From JAUYQR01 sp050632395 (GTDB taxonomy: Bacteria; Pseudomonadota; Alphaproteobacteria; Rhodobacterales; Rhodobacteraceae): DNA of 64,000 bases. Position numbers and translations under genes: made by a program. Where the stretch lies: positions 3,348,001 through 3,412,000 of the forward strand of contig NZ_CP192600.1 of the NCBI RefSeq assembly GCF_050632395.1, given 5' to 3'. The notes beneath the pieces are model-generated. The model was not told the DNA's origin and made no database searches. It saw nothing but the letters and a program-made list of their open reading frames with translations. The stretch's first letter is position 1, and every line of letters begins with the position of its first letter. Of this stretch, positions 1 to 7,747 are shown one piece after another.

Positions 1-666
1 CCGGTGCAGGGCGAAGGCGGCTTCTACCCGGCGCCAAAGGAACTGGTCCGCGCGATCCGTAAGCTGTGCGACGAACATGGCATCGTGATGATCGCAGACG
101 AGGTGCAGACCGGCTTTGCCCGCACCGGCAACCTTTTCGCCATGCACGGCTATGACGTGGCGGCAGACCTGACGACGATGGCCAAGGGGCTGGCAGGCGG
201 CCTGCCGCTTGCCGCCGTCACCGGCCGTGCCGAGCTGATGGATGCGGCCCACCCGGGCGGGCTTGGCGGCACCTATGGCGGCAACCCCCTTGGCATCGCC
301 GCGGCCAACGCCGTCCTTGACGTGATCGAAGAGGAAGACCTCTGCGCCCGCGCCAATGAACTTGGTGGCCGCCTGAAACAGCGGCTCGAGGCGATCCGCT
401 CGGTCACTCCGGAAATCAGCGATATCCGCGGACCCGGCTTCATGGTCGCCGTCGAATTCGCCAACCCGTCTAACCACGAACCGGACGCGGGCTTGACCAA
501 CCGCATCCGCATGGAAGCACTGAAGCGCGGGCTGATCCTGCTGACCTGCGGCGTCTACGGAAACGTGATCCGTTTCCTTGCACCGATCACCATTCCCGAC
601 GCGCATTTCGCCGAAGCGATGGGCATTTTGGAAGAATCGATCGCCGCCGCCCGCACCACGGCCTGA
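1..666 (+). CDS. gabT: 4-aminobutyrate aminotransferase, C-terminal part (5' truncated)
   Basis: The window opens inside a class III PLP-dependent aminotransferase and shows its last 221 residues. The D-E-V-Q motif that holds the pyridine nitrogen is at visible residues 33-36, and the Schiff-base lysine is in the A-K-G-L-A-G-G-L-P-L motif at visible residue 62. The following G-T-Y-G-G-N-P segment is typical of GabT/PuuE-type enzymes, which transfer the amino group of 4-aminobutyrate to 2-oxoglutarate. The true start lies upstream of the window. A strong hairpin terminator follows. The exact amine substrate cannot be fixed from this half; other omega-aminotransferases share these motifs. Confidence 0.85.
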   Translation, partial: PVQGEGGFYPAPKELVRAIRKLCDEHGIVMIADEVQTGFARTGNLFAMHGYDVAADLTTMAKGLAGGLPLAAVTGRAELMDAAHPGGLGGTYGGNPLGIAAANAVLDVIEEEDLCARANELGGRLKQRLEAIRSVTPEISDIRGPGFMVAVEFANPSNHEPDAGLTNRIRMEALKRGLILLTCGVYGNVIRFLAPITIPDAHFAEAMGILEESIAAARTTA

Positions 667-684
667 AATCCGACCCATGTTGCC

Positions 685-716
685 AAGGCCCGATGCGCTG
701 CGTCGGGCCTTTTTTC
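685..716 (+). terminator. Rho-independent terminator after gabT
   Basis: A perfect 9-bp stem (685-693 with 703-711) with a 9-nt loop runs directly into a T tract. It closes the aminotransferase transcript. Confidence 0.85.
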
Positions 717-873
717 TTTGGCCCCCCCCTTTGCCCCCGCAGGATTGGCCGGCTTTCGCCGAAATGCGCGCTTCGCTGACGCGGCTTTACGCTGATCAAT
801 CCGGTCAGAGGTGGAACCGACCCGCCCGGCGTGCGTTGCTGCTGCAGCGCGGAACTATTGCCTGGAGGCACAC

Positions 874-1134
874 ATGACCAAATTCTACCTGATTCTTCCT
901 GTCGCGGCCCTTTCGCTGGCGGCTTGCCAGACATCTGACCAGAATGCTGCCCTCGGCGCATTGGGCGGCGCGGCGGTTGGCGCTGCGGTGTCCTCGGACG
1001 AAGATCGCACGCAGGGCGCCCTGATCGGCGCTGCGGTTGGCGTGGCGGCATCGACCCTGATCGGCCCGGCGCCGACGCAGGGCCAGTGCTATTACCGCGA
1101 CCAGTACGGCAAGCGCTTCATCGCGGCCTGCTGA
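874..1134 (+). CDS. small glycine-zipper lipoprotein
   Basis: The product has 86 residues. The N-terminus is a lipoprotein signal peptide with lipobox L-A-A-C around residues 16-19, so the protein is probably lipid-anchored. Two glycine-zipper segments follow (G-A-L-G-G-A-A-V-G-A-A-V and G-A-L-I-G-A-A-V-G-V-A-A), as in small outer-membrane or envelope-stress lipoproteins. The C-terminus has a Y-Y-R-D-Q-Y-G-K motif and two further cysteines. The ATG at 874 is chosen because a GGAGG-type ribosome site sits just before it and the signal peptide begins there; a GTG at 811 would add an unlikely leader. Function unknown; it stands alone between gabT and bioMNY. Confidence 0.75.
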   Translation: MTKFYLILPVAALSLAACQTSDQNAALGALGGAAVGAAVSSDEDRTQGALIGAAVGVAASTLIGPAPTQGQCYYRDQYGKRFIAAC

Positions 1135-1359
1135 CGTTACGACCGGGCCGGCGGCGCAAGCCCCGGCCCGGCGATCACTCCGGTCGACCGAACGGTCCCG
1201 AAACCCGTCTCTTCCCCCTTCGCAGTCTCTTCCCCTCTTCGCAGACAGCCGCCTTTCCAGTTCTGGCCCCAGCCGCTAGAACGGCTCCAGCTTTCGGAAA
1301 GGCCGTGCATGTCTGCTCTCCCGTCCCGCATCTCGGGCCGTGCTGCATCGTCAGGCATA

Positions 1360-2067
1360 ATGCTTGACCGTGCCCGTGTGACGCTGTCGGGGCATGTCAT
1401 CCTGCAAGACCTGACCCTGCACCTGACCGAACAGCGCATCGGCATCGTGGGGCGCAACGGATCGGGCAAGACCACGCTGCTGCGCCTGATCGCCGGGCTG
1501 ATCGCACCCGACGCAGGCATTGTGCGGATTGACGGCCTCGATCCCGCCACCGACCGCAAGGGCACGCTGGCGGCACTTGGCATCCTGTTCCAGAACCCCG
1601 ATCACCAGATCCTGTTTCCCACCGTGGAAGAAGAACTGGCCTTCGGTTTGCGCCAACTGGGCCGGTCGCAGTCAGAGGCCCTTGCCACGGCCCGCGCGGC
1701 CCTTGCTGCCGAAGGTCGATCGCACTGGGGTCTGGCCCCGACCTCCACCCTCAGCCAAGGTCAGCGGCACTATCTGTGCCTGATGGCCGTACTGATGATG
1801 GAGCCGCGCACGATCCTGCTGGACGAACCCTTCGCGGGCCTCGATCTGCCAACCCAGGACCGCATCGCCCGCCGACTTGCCGCCTTGCCGCAGCGGCTTT
1901 TGACCATCACCCACGACCCTGCCGCCGTGGCCGACACCGACCGCGTTTTGTGGATCGAGGCTGGTCGCATCGTGGCGGACGGCGCACCTGCGACCGTCCT
2001 GCCCGCCTTCCGCGCCGAAATGGCCCGTATCGGAGAGCGTGATGCTGACACTGACCTCGCCGGTTGA
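1360..2067 (+). CDS. bioM: biotin ECF transporter, energizing ATPase BioM
   Basis: This ABC-type ATPase of 235 residues has Walker A G-R-N-G-S-G-K-T-T, signature L-S-Q-G-Q and Walker B I-L-L-D-E-P. It is followed, with a 26-base overlap, by a BioN-like transmembrane protein and then BioY. That order identifies the three-part biotin uptake system, in which BioM hydrolyses ATP, BioN couples and BioY binds biotin. Start choice is uncertain. ATG 1360 is where family similarity begins, but ATG 1309 is in frame, adds 17 residues and has the better ribosome site (GGAAAGG, 7 bases upstream). Confidence 0.88.
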   Translation: MLDRARVTLSGHVILQDLTLHLTEQRIGIVGRNGSGKTTLLRLIAGLIAPDAGIVRIDGLDPATDRKGTLAALGILFQNPDHQILFPTVEEELAFGLRQLGRSQSEALATARAALAAEGRSHWGLAPTSTLSQGQRHYLCLMAVLMMEPRTILLDEPFAGLDLPTQDRIARRLAALPQRLLTITHDPAAVADTDRVLWIEAGRIVADGAPATVLPAFRAEMARIGERDADTDLAG

Positions 2068-2644
2068 AACGTCGGCTCACCACCTGCCCGCCGGGGTGAA
2101 ATTGGCGGCGCTGTCGCTTTGGACGCTGGTTCTTTTCCAGCTTTCCACCCCTCTGGTGCTGGGGCTGGCGCTGGCCGCTGTCGTGGCGCTGCACCTTGGC
2201 CTTGGCGGGGCCACCTTCGCTGCGCACGGGGCGCGGCTGTTGCGCCCGCTCTGGCCCTTCGTGCTGATCGTAGCGCTCTGGCACGGCTGGACCGGCGATG
2301 TTGCCGGGGGTGCGGTGGTGATCCTGCGGATGCTGGCTGCCGTGGCCGCCGCCAATCTGGTGACGATGACAACCCGCCTCTCCGATATGGTGGCCGTGAT
2401 CGAGGCTTTGGCACGCCCCCTCGCCCGCCTTGGCCTCAGCCCGCGGACGCTGGCCTTGGCGCTGGCGCTGGTGGTGCGCTTCATCCCCGTGATGCTGGAC
2501 CGGATGGACCGGATCACCGATGCGTGGCGCGCGCGGTCGCCCCGCCCGGCGCGCTGGCGGGTGCTGGTTCCGGCTACCCTCGCCGCCCTCGACGATGCCG
2601 ATCACGCGGCGGAAGCCTTGCGCGCCCGCGGCGGCGCTGATTAA
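2042..2644 (+). CDS. bioN: biotin ECF transporter, transmembrane subunit BioN
   Basis: The 200-residue hydrophobic protein has about five membrane segments and belongs to the CbiQ/EcfT-type T components. The cytoplasmic coupling region has an A-W-R-A-R-S motif near residues 160-166, matching the conserved arginine-containing A-R-G-type motifs that contact the ATPase. Its start overlaps the end of bioM (stop 2065-2067). A GTG immediately before the ATG (2039) could also be used. With BioM and BioY it forms the high-affinity biotin importer in the cytoplasmic membrane. Confidence 0.87.
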   Translation: MLTLTSPVETSAHHLPAGVKLAALSLWTLVLFQLSTPLVLGLALAAVVALHLGLGGATFAAHGARLLRPLWPFVLIVALWHGWTGDVAGGAVVILRMLAAVAAANLVTMTTRLSDMVAVIEALARPLARLGLSPRTLALALALVVRFIPVMLDRMDRITDAWRARSPRPARWRVLVPATLAALDDADHAAEALRARGGAD

Positions 2645-2676
2645 ACAAGCGCATCCAATTCCCCAGGAGACGCCCC

Positions 2677-3219
2677 TTGGAACGCAGCCTCACCCACATC
2701 GCCCTCTTTGCCGCGCTGATCGCGATCCTTGGACTTGTGCCGAAGATCGACCTTGCTGCCGGGGTGCCGATCACGGCGCAAAGCCTTGGCGTCATGCTGT
2801 GCGGCACGGTGCTTGGCGCACGGCGAGGGGCTTTGGCGGTGGTGCTGTTCCTTGTGCTTGTCGCGGCGGGGCTGCCGCTTCTGTCAGGTGGTCGCGGCGG
2901 CTTGGGTGTCTTTGCCTCGCCCTCGGTCGGCTTCCTGCTGGGCTTTCCCGTTGCCGCCTTCGTCGCCGGCTGGGTGATGGAACGCACCAGCCTTGCACCC
3001 GGCATAGCCGCTGCGGCAGGCGCGGTGATCGGCGGGATCGGCGTGCTTTACGTCTTCGGCATCCTCGGCATGGCGCTGATGCTGCAAAAATCGCTGACCG
3101 AGGCCAGCTATCTGGCCATCGCCTTCCTTCCGGGCGATGTGGTCAAGGCCGTGCTGGCCGGCATGGTCACGCAAAGCCTCGCCCGGATGCGGCCCGCGTC
3201 GCTGCTGTCACGCGCCTGA
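2677..3219 (+). CDS. bioY: biotin transporter substrate-binding subunit BioY
   Basis: The 180-residue integral membrane S component has about six hydrophobic segments. The conserved BioY stretch beginning V-P-I-T-A-Q-S-L-G-V (about residues 28-37) and the glycine-rich G-L-P-L-L-S-G-G-R-G-G motif near residue 70 are both present. It captures biotin for BioMN. The start is a TTG at 2677 with a good AGGAGA site 7 bases upstream. Its stop overlaps by 12 bases the stop of the convergent thiolase, so the two operons run into each other without a visible terminator. Confidence 0.9.
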   Translation: MERSLTHIALFAALIAILGLVPKIDLAAGVPITAQSLGVMLCGTVLGARRGALAVVLFLVLVAAGLPLLSGGRGGLGVFASPSVGFLLGFPVAAFVAGWVMERTSLAPGIAAAAGAVIGGIGVLYVFGILGMALMLQKSLTEASYLAIAFLPGDVVKAVLAGMVTQSLARMRPASLLSRA

Positions 3220-4287
3220 CACCTCGACCAGAAGCGCGCTGCCGATGCCACCCGCTGCCGCAATCGCGGCAAGCCCCCGCCCGGTGCGAAGGCCATGAAA
3301 CAGCCGCACCGCAAGGATCGCGCCTGAAGCACCGATCGGATGCCCCCGCGCCAAGGCACCGCCGCCAAGGTTGACGATGGCCGGGTCGATCCCCGCACCT
3401 CTGACCACCGCCATCGCCTGCACGGCATAGGCCTCCATCACCTCGGCCATCGCCAGCGGCCCGCCGTCCCAAACCTTGCGGATCGCTGCAAGCGGCGCCA
3501 GCCCCGGCTCCATCGGATCGGCGCCAAGCGTCGCCCCGCCGACGATCCGCAACCGGTGATCGTAGCGCGCCGCGATCCGGTCAGACACCACCACCACGAA
3601 CGCAGCCGCATCCGCCGCGACCGCCGCCGTGGCTGCGGTGATGCTGCCCGCAACCACCGGCGCTCGGGCCGCCAGCGCAGGGGTCAGCCTGCGGGCGAAG
3701 GCATCGCGTGCCTGCCCCGCCAGCGGCACGATCTCGGCACCCAGATCGGCGGCCAGCGCCTTGGCGTGGCTGGCCACCGCCCACGCCTCCTGCTCGGCCC
3801 GCGAAATGGACAGACCGCGCGCCAGCGCGTCCGCCGCCTCGGCCATGCCGGGGTTGCGGTCGGGCCAAGGGGTGAACGGTGCTTCGTCATAGGCCACCGG
3901 CGGGCCGCCATCAGGATCGGTTGCAAAACGCAGCGGACGACGCGAATAACTTTCCACACCGCCCGCCAGCACCGCATGGGCCGCACCACTGTCGACCATC
4001 GCCGCCGCGATCAAGATCGCATCCAGCCCGCCCGCGCATTGCCGGTCGATCGACAGCCCCGCAATCCGCTCGGGCAACCCGGCGGCAAGGGCGGTGCGCC
4101 GGGCCGGATTGCCACCCGCCCCCAGCGCGTTCGACACCACCAGTTCGTCAATGTCGGCCGGATCAAGGCCCGCCGTCGCAAGACAGGCGCGGATCACCGG
4201 CACCCCAAGCTCTTCGATCGACAGCCGCGCAAAGGTGCCGCCACGCGGTACGACAGCGGTGCGATACGCGGCGATCAGATGGGCCAT
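3208..4287 (-). CDS. thiolase-family protein (YhfS-like), lacking the C-terminal catalytic cysteine
   Basis: A 359-residue thiolase-fold protein, shorter than the usual 390. The acyl-accepting cysteine is present (D-R-Q-C-A-G-G, Cys84), as is the C-terminal G-H-P-I-G-A-S-G-A histidine motif. The final C-x-G-G-G-x-G motif reads A-A-A-G-G-I-G, so the second catalytic cysteine is an alanine. Its start overlaps the preceding AMP-ligase by 13 bases, making it the last gene of an aroQ-aldolase-ligase-thiolase operon. The pair ligase plus thiolase next to bioY recalls Bacillus yhfU(bioY)-yhfT-yhfS. Acyl-chain work linked to a biotin precursor is an inference only. Confidence 0.8.
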   Translation of the reverse strand: MAHLIAAYRTAVVPRGGTFARLSIEELGVPVIRACLATAGLDPADIDELVVSNALGAGGNPARRTALAAGLPERIAGLSIDRQCAGGLDAILIAAAMVDSGAAHAVLAGGVESYSRRPLRFATDPDGGPPVAYDEAPFTPWPDRNPGMAEAADALARGLSISRAEQEAWAVASHAKALAADLGAEIVPLAGQARDAFARRLTPALAARAPVVAGSITAATAAVAADAAAFVVVVSDRIAARYDHRLRIVGGATLGADPMEPGLAPLAAIRKVWDGGPLAMAEVMEAYAVQAMAVVRGAGIDPAIVNLGGGALARGHPIGASGAILAVRLFHGLRTGRGLAAIAAAGGIGSALLVEVSGA

Positions 4288-5450
4288 GACGTTTCCCGCT
4301 CAAGTGCCGAAAGGTCGGTCTTGCCCGAGGCGAGCGTCGGCCAATCAGCACGCCAGATCAACGCCTTGGGCGCCTTCAACGGGCCAAGTGCCGCCCGCAG
4401 CGCCGCCATGATCGCCGCCTCCTGCGCCGGGTCACCCTGCGCCACCGCAAGCAGAACCATCCCCCGCCGCGCATCGGGGCGGGCAAGGACAGCGCCGTGC
4501 CGGATACCGGGCAAGGCCGCCAGAAGCGCCTCGATTTCCTCGGGAAACACATTCTGGTCGGCCACCGTGACCATCCGGCCCGCGCGCCCCGACAGGTAAA
4601 GCCAGCCCGCGTCCAGCCGCCCCATCTCGCACACAGACAGCCAGCCCTCGCTCAAGACCGCCCCGCCCGGATCACCGGCATAGCCATCGAACAGATAGGG
4701 GCTTTTCACCCAGACCTGCCCCGCGCGCAGCTCAAGTTCCACCCCCGGATACACGGCCCCGACCGAACCTTCCGGCGTCGTAGTGTCGGCCAGCGTGATG
4801 AACGAGGTTTCCGCCGCGCCGTAAAACTCGACGATGCGCGCCGCTGGTGCCAGCTTCCCGGCGGCGGCCCGCAGCGCAGCGTCTAGTTTCGACCCGCCGA
4901 CAAGGATCAGGCGCAGATCGGGGCAAACCGGACCGGAATGATCGGTCAGCAGCCGCAGTTGCGCTGGCGTCGCGTAAAGCTGCGTGACCCTGCGTTCGGC
5001 AAGCGCCCCACGCTGCCGGTCAGGCCGAAGCCCATCCAAAAGATGCACCTCTGCGCCCAGATGCATCCCCTCCACCGCGCCGTAAAGCGACAACGAATGG
5101 ACCAGCCGTCCCAGCACCGCGACCCGCGCGCCGGGGCCGATGCCAAAGCGCGCGGCATTGACGTCGAAACTGGCGATCCACGAGGCGTGGCTTCGCCGGA
5201 TGCGGCGCGGCGTGCCGGTGGAGCCGGAGGTAAGTGTCTCGAACATCGGCACGGGTCCGGGCTCTGGTGCCGGACCTTCGCCGCCGATGCGGAACACTGG
5301 GGTGGCAAGCGCCGCCGCCAGCGCCAGCGCAGACGGACGCTCGGCTATCACCGGCGCCCCGGATGCCACCGGGCGCTGCTCACCCTCGGCATCAAACAGA
5401 CGCGCCGCCGGGTGCCAGAGAAACCCGGCCGGGGACGCCCCGCCGCTCAC
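4275..5450 (-). CDS. AMP-forming acyl-CoA ligase-like protein (YhfT-like)
   Basis: This ANL-superfamily enzyme of 391 residues should adenylate a carboxylic acid and pass it to CoA or a carrier. Motifs seen: the phosphate loop L-T-S-G-S-T-G-T-P near residues 73-81, E-F-Y-G-A-A-E-T-S (A5), the Y-L-S-G-R-A-G-R-M hinge (A8) followed by N-V-F-P-E-E-I-E, and A-S-G-K-T-D-L (A10) near the end. The N-terminal domain is about 100 residues shorter than in standard ligases. Start: a GTG at 5450 whose last two bases share the TGA of the upstream aldolase gene, giving translational coupling. An ATG at 5501 would overlap the aldolase by 55 bases and is less likely. Confidence 0.78.
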   Translation of the reverse strand: MSGGASPAGFLWHPAARLFDAEGEQRPVASGAPVIAERPSALALAAALATPVFRIGGEGPAPEPGPVPMFETLTSGSTGTPRRIRRSHASWIASFDVNAARFGIGPGARVAVLGRLVHSLSLYGAVEGMHLGAEVHLLDGLRPDRQRGALAERRVTQLYATPAQLRLLTDHSGPVCPDLRLILVGGSKLDAALRAAAGKLAPAARIVEFYGAAETSFITLADTTTPEGSVGAVYPGVELELRAGQVWVKSPYLFDGYAGDPGGAVLSEGWLSVCEMGRLDAGWLYLSGRAGRMVTVADQNVFPEEIEALLAALPGIRHGAVLARPDARRGMVLLAVAQGDPAQEAAIMAALRAALGPLKAPKALIWRADWPTLASGKTDLSALERETSWPI

Positions 5451-6214
5451 CCTTGCCGAAAGCTGGCGGCCAGACCCCGCGCGGCGGCGGCAAGCAGCCA
5501 AAGATCGACACCAACCGCCGTGTAGCTCGTGCCCCAGTCAATGCACTTGCGCGCAAAATCGGTGTCCACGACCAGAATACCTGCAGGCTTTCCGGCGGCA
5601 ACGATGCGCTTGATCGCGGCTTCGATAGCCGCCACCACATCGGGATGCGCCATGTTGCCCGGATGGCCAAGCGAGGCCGCAAGGTCCGCCGGCCCGATGA
5701 ACAGCGCATCAACCCCGTCGACGGCGGCAATCTCCTCGATCGCGGCCACGGCCTCATGCGTCTCGATCTGAACGATCAGGCACAGTTCTTCCTCGGCGCG
5801 GGTGAAATAGTCGGGCACCGCGCCGAAGCGCGACGCTCGCGTCCCGCCCGCCACACCGCGAAACCCGCGCGGGGCATAGCGCATCGCGGCAACCAGCGCC
5901 CGCGCCTCGTCAGCCGACTGGACATAGGGGATCATCAACGTCTGCGCCCCGAAATCCAGCAACCGCTTGATCAGCGCCGGATCCTGCGACTGAGGCCTGA
6001 CCACGGGCGACACCGGATAGGGCGCAAGCGCCTGCAACATGCCCAGAATATCGGGAATGTCGGTCAGCGAATGTTCGGTATCTACAGTTATGAAATCAAA
6101 GCCGGAGCCTGCCAGCATTTCGATCACCACCGGGCCGGGGATCGAATTCCACAGCCCGATCTGCTGGCGACCTTCACGAAGGTCGCGCTTGAAGGCATTG
6201 ATCGGCAAAGTCAT
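5447..6214 (-). CDS. HpcH/HpaI-family class II aldolase
   Basis: A 255-residue (alpha/beta)8-barrel aldolase of the HpcH/HpaI/GarL family, metal-dependent enzymes that cleave or form 2-oxo-4-hydroxy acids with release of pyruvate. Supporting motifs are F-D-F-I-T-V-D-T-E-H near residue 40 (catalytic His), the metal-binding Q-I-E-T-H-E and F-I-G-P-A-D-L. The ATG at 6214 overlaps the aroQ stop as ATGA and has an AGGTGA site, so it is preferred over an upstream in-frame ATG at 6271. It is second of four genes. The substrate is not determinable; a second family member is encoded at 33583-34368. Confidence 0.85.
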   Translation of the reverse strand: MTLPINAFKRDLREGRQQIGLWNSIPGPVVIEMLAGSGFDFITVDTEHSLTDIPDILGMLQALAPYPVSPVVRPQSQDPALIKRLLDFGAQTLMIPYVQSADEARALVAAMRYAPRGFRGVAGGTRASRFGAVPDYFTRAEEELCLIVQIETHEAVAAIEEIAAVDGVDALFIGPADLAASLGHPGNMAHPDVVAAIEAAIKRIVAAGKPAGILVVDTDFARKCIDWGTSYTAVGVDLWLLAAAARGLAASFRQG

Positions 6215-6651
6215 TTCGTCACCTGTGCTGCCAGATGCCGCAGCGCCAGCGGGTATCCATGCGTGCCGCAACCCACGATCACGCTGTCGGCTCGCAGGCT
6301 GATGTAGGAATGGTGCCGAAACGCCTCGCGCTTGTGAATGTTCGAAATGTGCACCTCCACCACCGGCCCCTCAAACGTGTTCAGCGCATCCAGAAGGGCA
6401 ATGGAGGTATGTGTCAGCGCGCCCGCATTGATGATGATGCCCGCCGACTTGCCGCGCGCTTCCTGCACCCAGTCGATCAACTGGCCCTCGTGGTTCGATT
6501 GCAGGCAGCGCACCGCCAAACCCAGATCATCGGCCAGATCCGACAGGGCCGAGGCCACGTCATCCAGCGTTTCACGCCCGTAAATTTCCGGCTGGCGGGC
6601 GCCAAGCAGGTTCAGGTTCGGGCCGTTCAAGACGGTAATCAGCTTCGGCAT
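6211..6651 (-). CDS. aroQ: 3-dehydroquinate dehydratase, type II
   Basis: The 146-residue protein begins with the family signature L-N-G-P-N-L-N-L-L-G and has E-I-Y-G (tyrosine base), E-G-Q-L-I-D-W, I-I-N-A-G-A-L-T-H-T-S and V-E-V-H-I-S-N, all type II dehydroquinase motifs. It dehydrates 3-dehydroquinate to 3-dehydroshikimate in the shikimate pathway. Start at ATG 6651 after GAGGAT. It heads an operon with an aldolase, an AMP-ligase and a thiolase, joined by an ATGA overlap to the aldolase. That is an odd setting for a housekeeping shikimate enzyme. Confidence 0.93.
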   Translation of the reverse strand: MPKLITVLNGPNLNLLGARQPEIYGRETLDDVASALSDLADDLGLAVRCLQSNHEGQLIDWVQEARGKSAGIIINAGALTHTSIALLDALNTFEGPVVEVHISNIHKREAFRHHSYISLRADSVIVGCGTHGYPLALRHLAAQVTK

Positions 6652-6790
6652 TGCGCATCCTCGGGCGGGTTGGGCAGACCTTACCCGATCCCGCCGGGGG
6701 AACAAGCGGCACGAAAAAAGACGACCCCCGATGCGGTTTCACCGCATCAAGGGGCCGCGAGGGAGACATCGTGCGCCCCGAAGGGCGAAT

Positions 6791-7660
6791 TCAGGCGACC
6801 TTTTCCAGCACCAGTTCCGGCGTGATGCCCAGCGCGCGGACAACCTCGCGGGTCAGGTGCGGCCGGTTCAGGGTGTAAAAATGCAGATCGTCCACTCCGC
6901 CCTGCAGCAGCCGGTCACAAAGCGCCGTGCATTGTGCCAGCGCCAGCAACTCCTCGCGCCCGTCGCGGGCGGCGGTGGTGAAGGCTTCGTCCAGCTTGGC
7001 CGGAACCTTGGTGCCGCAGCGCGCGGCGAACTTTTTCGCGCCTTCCCATGAAGTGATCGGCAGGATGCCGGGAATGATCGGCGCGGTGATCCCCGCACGG
7101 GCGCAGGCATCGCGGAAGCGAAAGAAGGTGTCGGCATCGAAGAAGAACTGCGTGATCGCAGACGTCGCCCCCGCGTCGATCTTGCGCTTCAGCCAGGTCA
7201 CGTCGGCAAAGCTGTCGGCGGCGTCGGGGTGCGGCTCGGGATAGGCACCGACCCTGATCTTGAACTTGCCGGTCGCGGCCAGCGCCTCCACCAGATCGAC
7301 CGAACTTGCAAACCCATCGGGATGCGGGGTGAAGCGGGTGGCCCCCTTCGGCGCGTCGCCGCGCAGGGCCACGATCTCAGTCACACCCGCTGCGGCATAG
7401 GCCTCGGCGATTTCCAGCGTCTCGGCGCGCGTCGCATCCACACAGGTCAGATGCGCAGCGACGTTCAGCCCGTAGTTGCGGCCAATCGCGCTGACCGCCT
7501 CATGTGTCAGCTTGCGTGTGGTGCCGCCCGCACCATACGTCACCGACACGAAATTGGGCTGCATCGGCGCCAGCGCCTGCACCGTTTCCCACAGCCGGAA
7601 CGACGCATCCAGCGTCTGCGGCGGGAAGAATTCAAACGAGATGCGGGGCGTGGCGGTCAT
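6791..7660 (-). CDS. metF: 5,10-methylenetetrahydrofolate reductase
   Basis: A 289-residue FAD enzyme of the MetF family that reduces methylene-THF to methyl-THF for methionine synthesis. The N-terminus has I-S-F-E-F-F-P-P (catalytic Glu), followed by V-S-V-T-Y-G-A-G-G-T-T-R and L-R-G-D-A-P-K-G. Start is ATG 7660 with AAGGAG upstream; an in-frame extension to 7855 would read through the divergent promoter region. Divergent to a LysR regulator, with two inverted repeats in the 87-base gap. Confidence 0.95.
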   Translation of the reverse strand: MTATPRISFEFFPPQTLDASFRLWETVQALAPMQPNFVSVTYGAGGTTRKLTHEAVSAIGRNYGLNVAAHLTCVDATRAETLEIAEAYAAAGVTEIVALRGDAPKGATRFTPHPDGFASSVDLVEALAATGKFKIRVGAYPEPHPDAADSFADVTWLKRKIDAGATSAITQFFFDADTFFRFRDACARAGITAPIIPGILPITSWEGAKKFAARCGTKVPAKLDEAFTTAARDGREELLALAQCTALCDRLLQGGVDDLHFYTLNRPHLTREVVRALGITPELVLEKVA

Positions 7661-7683
7661 GGACAGGCTCCTTCTATGCCCCC

Positions 7684-7711
7684 TTGTCTCAGATTCCCTG
7701 ATGTGAGACAA
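7684..7711. promoter_or_regulatory. inverted repeat 1 between metF and lysR gene
   Basis: Perfect 8-bp arms TTGTCTCA and TGAGACAA separated by 12 bases, lying 24-51 bases upstream of the metF start. It is a likely regulator-binding site for the divergent promoters. The binding protein is inferred, not shown. Confidence 0.55.
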
Positions 7712-7713
7712 AT

Positions 7714-7737
7714 TCATAATACTCACCATGATTATGA
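7714..7737. promoter_or_regulatory. inverted repeat 2 between metF and lysR gene
   Basis: Perfect 7-bp arms TCATAAT and ATTATGA separated by 10 bases, ending 10 bases before the regulator's ATG. The position would suit autoregulation by the LysR protein. Confidence 0.5.
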
Positions 7738-7747
7738 GGTTCACCGC

